A stretch of DNA of 64,000 nucleotides. It comes from Hortaea werneckii (taxonomy: Eukaryota; Ascomycota; Dothideomycetes; Mycosphaerellales; Teratosphaeriaceae). The stretch is taken from contig JBAOKB010000048.1 of the NCBI GenBank assembly GCA_037044905.1, positions 186,001 to 250,000 on the forward strand, written 5' to 3'. A program made the position numbers and the translations under genes. The notes below the pieces were generated by a model. That model worked only from the letters and a program-made list of their open reading frames with translations. It ran no database searches and was not told the origin of the DNA. Below, one piece after another: positions 22,428-34,900 of this stretch; within the stretch, counting starts at the first letter, position 1; every line of letters starts with the position of its first letter.

Positions 22428-23767
22428 CTATCGGTACCTTTCGCTCGACTTCCTCTGGTACGGCAAAGGCTCGATGCGCTTCCTCTTGAATTCGACATCG
22501 ACGCCTGGCACACCAGCTCGCTGCATCACACCCGCGGTGTATTCGTCCCACTGCGTCCTGAAAAGATCCACGCCGACGGGCTTAAGGGAGAAGCGATCGG
22601 CGAAGGACCTGAGCTTGAAGCCCTGACGCTGCGTGTACTTCTTCATGCCCTTAATCTCCGCGACGTCCAGACTCCTGTACTCGCTGTTCTCGGAGGCCTC
22701 GACCTTGGGCTGCTCGAAGACGAAGATGGACATACGTTGGTAGGGGAGGCCCTTCTGGGCGAAAGCCGGGAGCCATGAGAGGATGACCTGCTGCTCCGAG
22801 TCTAAGCTGCCCAGACGCACGAGGGTGGAGATGGGCGAGAGGCGGACGTTGGAGGCGAGGAAGTGGCAGCGGTAGTCGTAGCCATCCTTTTGGACGGAGG
22901 GAACGTCCGGGTTCACGACCGCAATGGTGTAGAGCTTCTCGCCCTTTTCGTATGCCTGGATGTCGAGTGCCGGTGGCTTCTCGGATGTCAGGCTAGAGAC
23001 GAAGTCGCCGTGCTGGACGCGCTTGCCCGAGAAGGACAGAGTGGTGCTGACGATAGGGTCGATGGCGGGTAGGACGTCCGGAACCACGTTCATCTGCGTG
23101 ATACGCTGCATTAGAAGCGTGCGCTTGTATGCTCGCCATTGCTTGTCGGCCAGATGGCGGTAGATAGGCTTGGTCATGTCGCCTGTGCTGGTGGTCAGTA
23201 CTCGATGTCCTCCCTGTCGTTTGACATGGTAAGCTCATGCCACTTACCAGCTCCGTCCTCAAACCGCCTCTTCACCATCGGATCGTTGATGTCGGCCAGA
23301 ATCTTCAATTCGTCCAATCTCCGCCGCATACTTGTCAACCGCAGCTCCTTGTGTGCCTCATCCTGCGGTGCGCATTGCTTTGCCTTCAACCGCTCTATCC
23401 GGTCGCGCTGCTGCTGAATCTGCTGTAGCTTCTCCTTCCGGTCCTCCTGCAGGAAGGAACGTGCCTCTTGGAAGCATTGGTAGGGCAGCTGGCTGAAAGG
23501 GATGGAGGAGGTGGTAGCAATGGCTGCACGGCGCCGGCGAGAACCGATGGGCTGAAGGCCTTGCTCGCGGAGAAGTTGACGCTCACCCGAGCGCGTGGAA
23601 ACCGTAGTGGGATCTCTGGCTGATGAAGATGTAGGAGGTGGTGTTGTTTCGGAAGCAGATGTCTGCTGAGCCTCGAGGCGGGAAGAGGCCGATACGCTGA
23701 AGGAGCGGGCCTGGTGAGCACACCGCCAGCATCTTGCAAGCGGTCTTGCAGTGCGATCGAGCGCCAT
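22428..23767 (-). CDS. MRPL35: Mitochondrial large-subunit ribosomal protein mL38 (PEBP-like)
   Basis: Exon 1 is 23767-23248 and exon 2 is 23182-22428, joined over a 65-nt intron (GTAAGT..CAG), giving 424 residues. The N-terminus is Arg/Ser-rich and acidic-poor (ARCWRCAHQARSFSVSASSR), a good mitochondrial presequence. Next comes a helical region (QEDRKEKLQQIQQQRDRIERLKAK), then the conserved [27 protein letters not shown] junction, where the splice restores the family sequence. A phosphatidylethanolamine-binding-protein fold follows (YTIAVVNPDVPSV... YDYRCHFLASNVRL... YQRMSIFVFEQ). In yeast MRPL35 helps couple the mitoribosome to cytochrome oxidase assembly; whether that holds here is inference. 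It diverges from uL4m across 216 bp. Confidence 0.92.
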
Positions 23768-23983
23768 GATCTCACGTCTTCGCTCTGTTTGCGCCTCCAG
23801 GAAAGATGTAGGCGGATGGTTGCACTCTGGGCTCAGAGCCAGCCGCTCACCTCACCCCCGAACTTTTTGCGGAGATGCCGCAGTCCGCGCGCCGCTTGGA
23901 GGAGGAACCCCGACCCAAATCGACTGGACAGCACAGTATACGACCTTCGTGAAATCGCGAGAATAGCAAAAGACTGAAGCACC
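23768..23983. promoter_or_regulatory. Short bidirectional promoter of two mitoribosomal genes
   Basis: Only 216 bp separate the start codons of mL38 (minus) and uL4m (plus). Both encode mitochondrial large-subunit proteins, so a shared promoter giving joint expression is likely. No specific motif can be named with confidence. Confidence 0.5.
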
Positions 23984-24937
23984 ATGGCTTCGCAGCGAGG
24001 GATGGCAATGGCGCCGATGCGCTGTCTTTTCACCGCCTACAGATCCTCGCAGCGAGCCGGCCAACGATGCCTGGTCCGGACTATGACCTCGACTGCGACA
24101 TCGAATCCCACCACTTCGACACCACTAGACAGTACGGCCGCTCCACCTGCTACCTCCATACCGCCGGCGCAGTCTCGAAACCCTCAGGCCTATCAGCCGC
24201 CCCAGAACCCCTTCCTCACCACCGCCACCCTTACTAGCCATGCATTCCCCTCAATGGAGCCAACCTCCTTTGTACAATACCCAAGCACACACCTTCTGCT
24301 ACCACTACGGAAAGACATACTTCATCGCGCAGTCATATACGAAGGAGACATGACCCGCCAAGGAAGCGCAAACACGAAATGGCGAAGCGAGGTACACGGC
24401 TCCAACAAGAAGATACGACCACAGAAGGGCACCGGCTCTGCTCGACTCGGCGACAAGAAGAGCCCCATGCTCCGAGGAGGCGGTGTCGCATTCGGACCCA
24501 AGCCGCGAAGCTTCGCAACTGAGCTGCCGAGAAAAGTGTACGACCTCGCGTGGCGGACCGCCCTCAGCTACCGATACAAGAAAGGCGAGCTGCTACTCCT
24601 GGAAGACGACGCAGAGCTGACTGGCGTACATCCACACTCAGCGCAGCGGTATCTCAAAGACCTGCTCCGGCACAACCGGATGGGCCACGCCGACGGACGG
24701 ACTCTGTTCGTCACGCTGGAGCCGCGGGAAGCGCTCTTCGCGGCGTTGAAGGGCGAGAACATGGGCAGACAGGCGAAGGCAGTGGATGTTCTGGATGTGG
24801 ATGTGAAGGATTTGCTGGAGCTGGGTAGGGTCGCTATCGAGAGGAGTGCGCTGGAGTTTATTTTCCAAGAGCATGAGGCGGATCTGGGCCCGCAGCAGAG
24901 ACTGGCCGGGTGGGAGGCTACCTCAGGGATTTTGTAA
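23984..24937 (+). CDS. YML6: Mitochondrial large-subunit ribosomal protein uL4m
   Basis: Intronless, 317 residues. Residues 1 to about 80 look like a presequence plus a Ser/Thr/Pro-rich linker. The uL4 core begins near residue 100 (LLLPLRKDILHRAVIYEGDMTRQG) and contains the conserved basic RNA-binding loop (RSEVHGSNKKIRPQKGTGSARLGDKKSPMLRGGG), the FGPKPRSF motif and the C-terminal alpha/beta part (WRTALSYRYKKGELLLLED ... LFVTLEPRE). uL4 lines the peptide exit tunnel of the large subunit. Length and presequence mark the mitochondrial version. It is divergently transcribed from mL38. No frameshift. Confidence 0.93.
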   Translation: MASQRGMAMAPMRCLFTAYRSSQRAGQRCLVRTMTSTATSNPTTSTPLDSTAAPPATSIPPAQSRNPQAYQPPQNPFLTTATLTSHAFPSMEPTSFVQYPSTHLLLPLRKDILHRAVIYEGDMTRQGSANTKWRSEVHGSNKKIRPQKGTGSARLGDKKSPMLRGGGVAFGPKPRSFATELPRKVYDLAWRTALSYRYKKGELLLLEDDAELTGVHPHSAQRYLKDLLRHNRMGHADGRTLFVTLEPREALFAALKGENMGRQAKAVDVLDVDVKDLLELGRVAIERSALEFIFQEHEADLGPQQRLAGWEATSGIL

Positions 24938-25466
24938 TGAAGCAGGAAGGGGGTGTATCATAGGAGCTTTTTTGAGCAAAACTCTGTTGGATTTCTGGCT
25001 CGATGTAAAAATATCAATCGATTTATGTTCTGGGGCAGGCCGATGTGGTATCTCCTTACAAGCATCTCTGTACCTCCCAGAGCTTCGCAAATAGCGTCAG
25101 TCTGTAACCAGACTTAACGGTAGTCTCCTCGCTACGACAAGCGCTCTTGACATGTCTCTTTCGCATAGGCTTCTGAACGGCGTGATCAAGGCAACATAAT
25201 CTGCAACGAGTCCTTGGCGCGGCGCGGCGCCACGCCTACGTTGTATCCCGCTTCAACCATTTGACCCCGCATGACCTCTTTTAGTGTTAATGGACACTTA
25301 CACGCCCTATGTTCAATTATTAAAATTCTTTCAAACTGCAGCGGCACGGGAATAGCGAATCGAAGTGCCTGTAGGGGATTGAGCCGATGTCTGCCTACTC
25401 CCAACCAGATGGTCGAGGTGAGATTCTTGCCATCTGAACCCACACAAATCGACTTACGGCCTTTAC
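24938..25466. other. Intergenic region after uL4m
   Basis: About 530 bp. It includes a frame open from 25271 that does not join convincingly to the next gene. Nothing else could be supported. Confidence 0.4.
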
Positions 25467-26597
25467 ATGCAACAAATTGCATTCTCATCTCGAGGGAAGC
25501 TCGTTTGCAGCATGTTGCAGACTTTGACAGAATTCAAGCGATCTTCCTCCATAAGCCGATCGATCAACGAGGACTTCACCTTGCTTACTATCAAACGTGG
25601 CGGGATCAAATTGAAGATCACTGTTCAGTACGAGGACATTGAGAACACTGTCTCGGGGGGCTGAGATCAAGACAGAGGCCGAAAGATATATCCAACACCT
25701 CAGAAGTCAATTCGCTCGTAGAGACTTCAGTCAACCAATAGAGACCTCGCTGGTAGATCGAGTCCTCGCTGCCTGTCTACCTATGATCTTGGACCTAGCT
25801 CCTTATGTCGGCATCCGCAATCACAGCCTTCAAGAGCTTTGCCAGGCAGTCTGTCACGAGCTGCAAGTCGTTGGCGAACGAGGACGATTGCTTGTTCGAC
25901 ACAAGTGTTCGCCGTTCCGAGAGCCGCTGGATGATATATCGCCACTTCCGATCCAAGAGCTTCCTCACGACTGCCGAGACGTTTCCGAGATACTCGCTTC
26001 GCAGATATCATCGAGGCAGATGGTTCTGCGCCTAGAGAGTGGACGACAACAGGGAAAGTTTCAATGGTCGATGGACGCTATGCATGGTTCAGGCCACGAG
26101 ATGTTGGGAGGGAAGAAGACTTTCTTCGAGAACTCCGGTTGCTGAAGGTCATAAAGATTACAGCATACCTAGAGCACCCTGATGTGAGGTGTTCACGACT
26201 ATTGGGAGTCGTCACAGCCTCTTTGAGCAATGGCTTGTGTGCTGTGGTGGGATTATTGATCTCTTGGATCCCGCCAGCGCCAGACGGACCGCATCTAAAG
26301 AGCCAGAGTGCAAGGCAACTCCGCAACTCGCACACCAAATGGCGCCAGCAAGTCACGAGGACTGTCGCTTTCTTGCACGATCACGGTGTCTGTTGGGGAG
26401 ACGTGAACGTCTGCAACATTGCGATAGACAGCAATCTCAATGCCTGGGTCATCGATTTCGGGGGTTCTAACAATGTCGAATGCGTTGATGATGACTTAGC
26501 CGAGACTACTGAAGGTGATTGGCAGGGTATCCACAGGATATTCGACGAATGGGTCTCCTCGACGAATCAGTTCAGCAAGCGACTTACGCTAGGCTGA
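25467..26597 (+). CDS. Protein-kinase-fold orphan with two apparent frameshifts
   Basis: The coding signal passes through three frames. One surplus base in the G run at 25655-25660 joins ...YEDIENTVSG to AEIKTEAERY. One missing base in the A run near 26055 joins ...SGRQQGK to VSMVDGRYAWF. The corrected length is 376 residues. The C-terminal part has kinase-like landmarks: LRNSHTKWRQQVTRTVAFLHDHGV, then CWGDVNVCNIAID in place of the HRD catalytic loop (Asp and Asn kept), then VIDFGG for the DFG motif. The N-lobe is hard to recognise, and no clear glycine loop is seen. Similar atypical kinase-fold proteins are common in Pezizomycotina as lineage-specific families, often of unknown role. Activity is not established. 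The start at 25467 is the first ATG after a stop; an upstream exon cannot be excluded. Confidence 0.6.
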
Positions 26598-26900
26598 TTG
26601 TTTAGAGGCCAGTCTATCTGTATCTACCTCCTATAAGAGGGAGTAATTTCAGACTTTCACATGCAAATAGATGGTCGCTGGATGAGCGGGGCAGTTCCGC
26701 GCCGAAGGCAACTGGCCGTCATAGCTCCCAGTGAGCTACATTGTGTATGAGCTCTTTAGTAGTTTCAAACATTCATCAACACGCCTGACTAAACATTTGT
26801 TGTCAGAGACGAGCCAAGTAGCTGGGCAAATCATACCGCATGCTCACCTCTTAGTTGCTCTACCACATTCGCGTTCACCCATCCCACTCGAGGCGCAACC
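26598..26900. other. Upstream region of CSN5
   Basis: About 300 bp between the kinase-fold orphan and the CSN5 start. It presumably holds the CSN5 promoter; no motif can be named. Confidence 0.4.
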
Positions 26901-28036
26901 ATGGACGCTCAGAAGGCCTGGGGTTAGTTAACTGCCATCGCGATGATAGTCAGAGATGTTCGACACTGACGTTTCAACGACAGAGATCGAGAACGCTGTC
27001 AAGCTTGTAGATCCGACTCGAGATGCCCTCTACAACTACTCCCCCGAAGAGCAGAAGAAAGTCACAGCTGGGCGGCCATGGCGCGCTGATCCGAACCACT
27101 TCAAATACGTCCGCATATCCGCCGTCGCGCTTATCAAGATGGTCATGCACGCACGAACTGGCGGCGATCTGGAAGTGATGGGCTTGATGCTAGGTTATGT
27201 CGAGCACGAGACTTTCATAGTGACGGATGCCTTACGGTTACCGGTCGAGGGCACGGAGACGAGGGTCAATGCGCAGAGCGAGGCAGACGAGTACATGGTG
27301 CAGTATCTGGACAGGAGTCGGCAGGCTGGGCAGCTGGAGAATGCGGTAGGCTGGTATCACAGCCATCCGGGGTATGGCTGCTGGCTATCAGGAATCGACG
27401 TGGGGACGCAGAGCACGCAGCAATCCTTCTCCGACCCCTTTCTGGCGGTGGTGATAGATCCGCACCGGACCATCAGCGCCGGGAAAGTGGAAATCGGGGC
27501 GTTCAGGACCTATCCCGAAGGCTACAAACCGCAGGACTCGGGGAGTAGTGCGGAAGGCATGGCGGCGGTGCCTATGGCCAAAGCGGCCGACTTCGGTGCG
27601 CATGCCAACAGATACTACAGCCTGGAAGTCTCGCATTACAAGTCTACGCTCGACAGCAAGCTACTGGAGGCGTTGTGGAACAAGTACTGGGTGCAAACGC
27701 TTTCGTCTTCGCCGCTTTTCACGAATCGGGAGTACGTCACACATCAGATTGAGGATCTGGCCGCGAAGACGAAGGAGGTGGATTCCTCAATGCACGCACG
27801 CAGTTCCATGGGCGGGCCTTTTGGGCCTGTGCCAAAGGGCATGAAGGGTGGAAATGAGCAAATGGGGAAGGTCGTCAAGGCGTCAGAGAAGATCGCTAAT
27901 GAGGAGAAGATGGGACTTTTGGCGGCGATGGTAAAGGAGAAAGTGTTTGCCGCGCAGGCTGGGCAGGCTGATAGCTGCTGCGCAGGCGGTGGAGGCGAAC
28001 GGGGGCGATACTCAGATGGCAGATGCGAAAGCATAA
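26901..28036 (+). CDS. CSN5: COP9 signalosome subunit 5 (JAMM deneddylase)
   Basis: Exon 1 is only 22 nt (26901-26922). A 61-nt intron (GTTAGT..CAG) leads to exon 2 from 26984. The splice gives [26 protein letters not shown], cut here to the conserved core WEIENAV...DALYNY. The MPN+ domain has E in EVMGLMLG and the zinc-binding JAMM motif H133-S-H135 ... S143-x2-D146 in [17 protein letters not shown]5 removes Nedd8 from cullins as the catalytic subunit of the COP9 signalosome. The uninterrupted frame runs on to 28215 with an unlikely tail. An extra base near 27973 would instead give an acidic end ([13 protein letters not shown]) and a stop at 28034-28036, for 357 residues, close to family length. 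That end is preferred. Confidence 0.93.
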
Positions 28037-28919
28037 ATGTTGCATGGTTGCCTTGCCACAGTGCAATGCTGTGGAGGTATGAAGTAGACGAGAGACGCGG
28101 TTATGATATAGACTACTGTGCGTATGTACTTAATGCGCCATTTTCCTGGGGATGCATGGGTTTGGCGTTCGGCGCGAGCGGCATGCGCGTGGTGAGACGA
28201 GCACGCGGCAGATAGAGCCGCATTGTGGCTCCCGCTGGATGGTTCTGCGGAGAGTCCGTAGAAGACTCGAGCATTTACCCAATCCACATAAAAGTTTAAT
28301 CAAGTCCAGCATATTGTATTCATCTTGGCCCAAAACGTCGTGCATCTTGCCCTCCCCCTGTCTTCGTCGTCCGAGAATGACAAGGGTTGGGTCAGAGGCC
28401 ACATGGTAAGTCCGCGCACGAGCTTAACCCCGGTTTAATTGACGATCTCGAAAGCTTCGCCCACGCCGCCGCCATCCGTCATGACCCGTGCGCTACGCGA
28501 TGATGAGCGTGACGCTACCCAAGCACTACCGTTAATAATAATGACTTTGCGGCTATTCCAGACCATGACCAACCATTGACTTTTTCTCCCACGCGCCTGG
28601 CCGCTTCACTCCTTTGCGACCTGGTCGTGATTCTACACGGACAATCAGAAGGAAAGGAAAAGACCCGCCCTGCCTTCCCTTCCCCACACGGAACTCCACC
28701 GCAAGCGGCATCCCCCAGCGACCCATACCTGCAGGGAATCCCACAGCAGCTGTCCGCCAAGAGCACTGTCGATCGGCGAACCCTACCGCAGCTACGAAAG
28801 TCATGTACGACCGCAGAGCATGATCGCGCGCATGCAACTGGTGGTGACAGCAGTCCGGAGATCACGAGGAGGAGCGCAGCGGTGCGCTCGGCACTAATGG
28901 CGCTTGCGCCGTCGTTGCT
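28037..28919. other. Intergenic region, CSN5 / FMP27
   Basis: About 880 bp between two genes on the same strand. A plus-strand ORF at 28576-29034 overlaps the FMP27 start in another frame and looks spurious. It should contain the CSN5 3' end and the FMP27 promoter. Nothing else supported. Confidence 0.45.
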
Positions 28920-31900
28920 ATGCCTGTGCCGACCGTCTCATTCCTGCTGGGGCTGCTTGTTCTGGGATACCTGCTCACCTTTGTCGTCTTCGCCGTCCTC
29001 CGCATCGTCACGGGCGTTTCCATCCAGCGAATAGGATACTCGGGGCTCAAGAGGATATCGTTTAGTCCGAAGAATGGGATCAGGATCAACGTGAAAGATG
29101 TGGGGCTCGCGGTGCATGCACCGACGTTTGCGTTGCCGACGTGGTGCAGTGTACTGGTAGGGGAGCTGGTGGTTACTGTGGATCTAAATGCGCTTGGTGA
29201 GCCTGTGGTCAAGAAGGATGGGTCGATTGAAAGGCCCACCGGAGCGGCGGGAGAGGCACAAGAGAAGGCTGCGAACGACCAGACGGATGAGCAGGGACAC
29301 GGCAAGCTATGGCGGAAATTGACCAACGTGAAAGAGAAGATCAAACAGTTGCACAGCAAAATCCACTGGATCAAGCTTGTCGATTTGATTGCGACTGCGA
29401 CCACTTTGAACATAGTTGGGGTTGGGTCTTTGCGACTAGAGAGATTGACCTTGTCCGTCGACACGCGCAGCAAGACGGTTGATCGTAGCAGGCTTTTCCA
29501 ACACTACAGAACGCGACCAGATACACAGAAACCAGCAGAATGGAAAGCAATATTCCGCAGTGTCCTATTTACCGCCGAAGGAAGAGAATCGACAGAGATC
29601 TTGGACTATTGCACTCTCAACATCCATGGGATCCTGCATAATGAGTTGCAAGGGCTTCGCGACGCTTCCATTTCACTCAAGCTTGGCCGGCTCAATGTGC
29701 CATACGATGACATTGAGCATGCCAAGAAGTGCGCCGACCTGCTGCGCGGGAAGTATGCGCAGCCGCATAGCGACAAAGAAGAGCCCATCGATGTCTCGTT
29801 GGTGGACGCGCTGGAGGAGCTGGAGAAGCCTGGCAGTCGAGAGGGTCGCATTGTGCGCACTGTATCGGATTCACGTGCCTTCATCGCGTCTATTTACGTG
29901 GCATACACGAGGTGCAGTTTGCTATTGGCTTTTTCGGCTTGTCACAGAAGCTGAATGTGACAACCCATCATTCAAAGCCTGTGTACTTCAACCTTGCTAT
30001 GAAGGAAGTCGGGCTTGACGTACTGCGACTGGATCCTAAGAGCCCTGCGCATCGGATGTACTTCGCTACTAAAGACGTCGCGCATCAAGGTCTACTTACT
30101 GCGATAGCGATTTCGGCGGGCATAGACGACGGCCATGAGCATCCGGAGCGCATGTTGTACATCCCAATGGTCACAGCTACCGTCAAGACCACCCTGCCTT
30201 CTAGGACAATACGGTTTGGTGCCGACAGCGATGTCAAGGACCGCAATACTAATATGCTTTACGCAAATTTCGTCTGTACATCACCATCGGTTGACCTGGA
30301 TCCCAAACATCTGCCACTTGTGCGCGACATCCTCAAGCAGCGATCATCCAAGCCGAAGAGTCCTCCATCTAGAGGTTCCAATCGCCACCAGCTTATCTCG
30401 TCGCTCTTGCCGAAATCGCAAGTCAAGCTCTCGATTCAGGAGCCTGTTATTCGAGTTTCATTGCCGCCAATGGACAAGAAGAATGCAGCGGAAGACGATT
30501 TCGATTTGCTAATTTCTTCCGTATCCTCCATATCCTTTGATCTGGAATCCTCACACGCTCAAGAGGGCGGCATACACTACAATCTAGGCGCCAATTACCG
30601 ACACACTAAGCATCATCTTTACTATCAGACCGTCAACGGGGACCACCACGATCTACTGCAAAGTGATACAGTTGAGCTGCAGGTGGATGTCAACGCCATC
30701 CCTGATGCCACGGTCACAGCGAGTGCGCAGTTCCGGACATTTACTATTTTCTTGGTCCGTCCTGACATATGCGAGGGAGTTCGCCAGATTGTCAATCAGC
30801 TACGAGAAATGTTTGGCGCATCATGAGCAACACGAAAAGCCGTCCGCGAGCTTCTTGCGCACTGTACCCACTTGGCTACAGACATGCCGTGTAGAAGGAA
30901 CTGATTTTGGTCTTGAGCTTGCAGGAATAGACGAACAAGTCTCCAAGGATACAAGGGGCTTTGCACTACAGCTAGAGTCATGGCACACCGAATACAAAGC
31001 CCACCGCGATGATCGTCCTGAGCCTGCTCCTCATCGTAGGTCGATTAGTAGGAGCACGCCATCAAAGGATAGAGAATCGCGAACACCAAGGCAAAGATCA
31101 CCTAGAAGGCAATACCATAGCTTTGCGGACGGTCGTCGGCTGGCCGTGCATTTCCAGAACCTGGAGGGCCTCATTGTGGATTCAGTCGATCACTCTGAGC
31201 CTGAGTCATTCATGTCAGTGCCCAAGTTCGAGATTGCCTTCACCACGTCTACAGATCACCATGGCCCAATCTTCCATGTCAACTCACATGCGAAGAGCGT
31301 GCTTTTGCAGTATTCGCTGTACAACCACTTTGCAATGGGGGTGGCGGTGATGGTGATTCGCAATACTTTTTTGGCCCAGGCAAAGGAAGAAGAGAAGCCG
31401 CAAGAGCCAGTTGTGCGGAGCAGTCTACATGTGCCCGGGTCGCCATATGGCAATGACGAACTGGATGAAATTGGCGTCACGAAATCACGACCATCGATGT
31501 CAAAGCCAACTTGGTCCAAGTGAAGGCCCGTATGCCCGCCGACCCGCCGATGATGTTGCAAATATATGCTTTGGAAACTGGACGCCACAGATGGGCAACG
31601 CCCTTCGTTCGCAGTCGACTTGCGCGACTTTACGTCCGCGCGCCTCGTACCAAGCAAGCCTGGAGTAGGGTCGTCACATTGAAGCTGCTGCGTCTTGACA
31701 TTCGCGACATCAAACGGAAGGTTGGCAGGCATATTACCATTGAGAAATCCATCGATGCTGCTGCCGAATCTATTCGAATCGGTGTGCCTCACGGCTTGGT
31801 GGTGCATAGCATCTTTGACAACATCACCAATGTCATCAAGACCACAAAGCAGCTCCATCATCACTTTGCAACTGGCACCAACGAGTATGTCTTGACGAAG

Positions 31901-34900
31901 GAGCCAGAGGGACCGAAGCAAGTGCCGAAGATCACGATCCGTTGCCAACTTTTATTTTTGATGTCGAAGATAGCGCTTTTGAATGGAAGCTGGGCTCAAT
32001 TTACCGTGCTGGACTATCCGAGCAGAAGCAAAGGCTTGCCCGTGAAGAGGCCTTCAGGCTGAAGGAGAAGCGACTTGCACGTTGCGCGCACCGTGCAAAC
32101 TCTCGGCGGCGAGCGCAATCTGCGCATCCGAATCGTTCACCATCGCGCTCTAGGCCAGACATTTCGGGGAAAGGAAGAAGCCGAAGTGCGCAGCCCGCAG
32201 AGCGATCGAGTCCGCAGAACAGCCCTCGGCACGGACGGCGTAAGATTCGCTACGATACGGAAGGAAAATGTGGCATCAGCGAGGACTCAAATCTCACCAT
32301 TGAGCAGGCCAAACAGAAGCTTATGCGTCTCAATGCCCAGACCTGGAAAAACCGTATCGACAGAGTACTTTACTTCCAGACTCACGCGATGCGTGAGATT
32401 CGTGGCTTCCTTTGGGGCGCCGACGATCTGCCAGAGGAATCAGAAAACCATGAGCCGATTATGGCTTTGCCACAGCGCCCTGCTCTTCCTGCTTGTCGCT
32501 ATAACTGAGCTTCATCTCACCATCGACAAGCCCTCATTCCCTCTTGAGGAGCTTTCAAGGTATCTGCACGATATTGGGAAAGGCATGCCGTACGACATGA
32601 AGTATGGTCTGTTATTGCCGATGAACCTCCAAGTTACTATGAGCGAGGTCCGTTTCCAGCTGCGCGATTATCCGCTGCCTCTGATACATGTCCCTCCACT
32701 CGCAAACGGGCAGTCACCAAAGCTGCCAGTACTAGCAATGAAGACAAACTTTGTCATTGCTGAAGAGTTCAGAGATGTGGAGTCGCAGCGGCATGTTAAC
32801 GTCGAAGTGATATCACCGGACAAAATGGGCAATGGTGATGGAAAGTCCTTCTCCATTGACGTGCGCCGCACCATATCTCCCGTGAAGACTTATTCCGACA
32901 TGAAATTTGAAATCAACACAAGCAATCCGACAAAGATCACATGGGGCACAAGCCAGCGATTCAAGACACTATGCAAGTAATCGAGGGCTTCACCAAGCCG
33001 CCCGTCGATCCCTCGGACAGGGTAGGCTTCTGGGACAAGATCAGGTTGAGTTTCCACTCACGGGTCAATGTGGCTTGGAAGGGCGACGGCGATGTTCACT
33101 TGGTACTGAAGGGTTCTCGTGATCCATACAACGTCACCGGCACAGGAGCCGGTCTTGTCATGGTATGGCGGAACGATGTCAGATGGAACATCGCACAGAG
33201 CAAGGATCCTCGCCAATTCATGACCGTGGACAGCGGTGATTACATACTCGCTGTGCCGGACTTCAACAGCTACGCCCGAATGTCCATGGACCGGGAGTCA
33301 GGGGAAATGGATGGCACATCTTCTACATCCAGCAACAGGCGAGATGCCGTCTTTAAGAAGGTCGTCATGAAGCTTTCAGGCAATGTGCGATGGCTAGCAG
33401 GATTGATGTTCGAGCGCGATCTCGCAGATGGCAAGAGGGTGTTCGACTTCAAGAACCATTACGACGTCGTCTTGAAGCATCCGGACTTCGCGAAAGCGCC
33501 GCCGGGCGAGGCTTTTGATGCCTTCCAGGGCTTCCGAAGCCACCATATCCACATGTCTATTGCCATTGCTGCGCCTCAGGATCGAGACTGGTCTGTGTCT
33601 AACCTGAAGCCCTCCGAGAACTACAATACGGCGCATTTGACTCCTCGCTTCTTCACCCACTTCTTTGACTGGTGGTCCATGTTCTCTGGTGTCATGTCGC
33701 TGCCTGTCCGTCAAGGCCCGCTCTGGGGAGCTACCGAGAAGAAGAGCAAGAAGTTCGGTCGTCACATTGCGACTATCAAGTACAACCTTCTTCTCTCCCC
33801 TCTGTACATCAGCCATGTATATAAGCACAAAGATGCTGAAGAGTATCAAACCAACACGGTCTCTGCAACGGGTCTCAAGATGAAGCTCGATAGCTTCATG
33901 CTGGATTTGCACCAGAGAAGGGAGCATTTCGACATTAAAGGCCATGACTCAGAGACAACCAAAAAGACGAGTGCGATGCGAATCAATGCAGCTCAGCTTG
34001 ACTTTATACACGCTGATCTGCGCGCATTGTCTGCTACAATCGCGGGCACGAATGCCGAAGACATTGACAATGCCTCCGCAGAGCATCTGGCATCACTACA
34101 CGGCCAGCTACCGACAGTAGACATGTCGAAATTTGAGATTCCGGACAACGATTTCTCATGGATCGACATGGACGACTTTGTCGAGTTGGACTGGATACTG
34201 CCCGAGACTGACCCTACAACAAAGATACTCCCGCTAGGTTATGCGCCACGATTCACGTACTTCCGTCAGACAGATCATGGTGGGACTATCGCGGGTGATC
34301 CATCACGTACAAGCCCATTTGGCGATGAGCCAACACATTACTGCGTGATGTCGGCCAAGAATGACCCAAGAAGGGTGCAGGCAGAGCTCATTGAGCGCCG
34401 GCTGGAGACACTGCTCGAGCAGCGTTCGCAGAACGAGCGTGCTATTGGTGAGCAAGAGTTGAAGCTTGCGCGCGAGCTTACAGGAGAAACGGCCTCGCGG
34501 CAAAGGCTGGAGACAAAAGTCGCTGCGCTGCGTGGGCACAGTGAGCACTTGCAACGAAAACATGAATTTCTTCAGTCCATGCTGCGGACGCTTGAGCATC
34601 GCTTGGCTAATGACGACCCTTCCGTGGTACCCGATTTGGAAACAAGCGAGGAGTTTTATGAAGCGCATGAGAACGCACGCCGACACGAGGACGACATGGC
34701 TCACATGGACTCTGTCCCGCTTGCAGAATATACTAGCGATTTCAACAACCGTTTCATTGTCCACAATGCGCAAATCAAGTGGAACGATTCTCTGCGAAAC
34801 ATCACCCTGCGCTACATTCACCAGAACAGCCAGCGCCGAGGGTTTGTCTACTACATGTCAAGACGGGCAGTCAAATTTATTTTGGATGTGATCGAGGAGC

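Noticed and set aside
28576..29034. 152-codon plus-strand ORF before FMP27
   Set aside because: Overlaps the well supported FMP27 start in another frame and has no recognisable sequence.
29880..33000. Introns as the cause of the FMP27 frame changes
   Set aside because: Protein sequence continues directly across each change, leaving no room for GT..AG introns; single-base indels explain every one.
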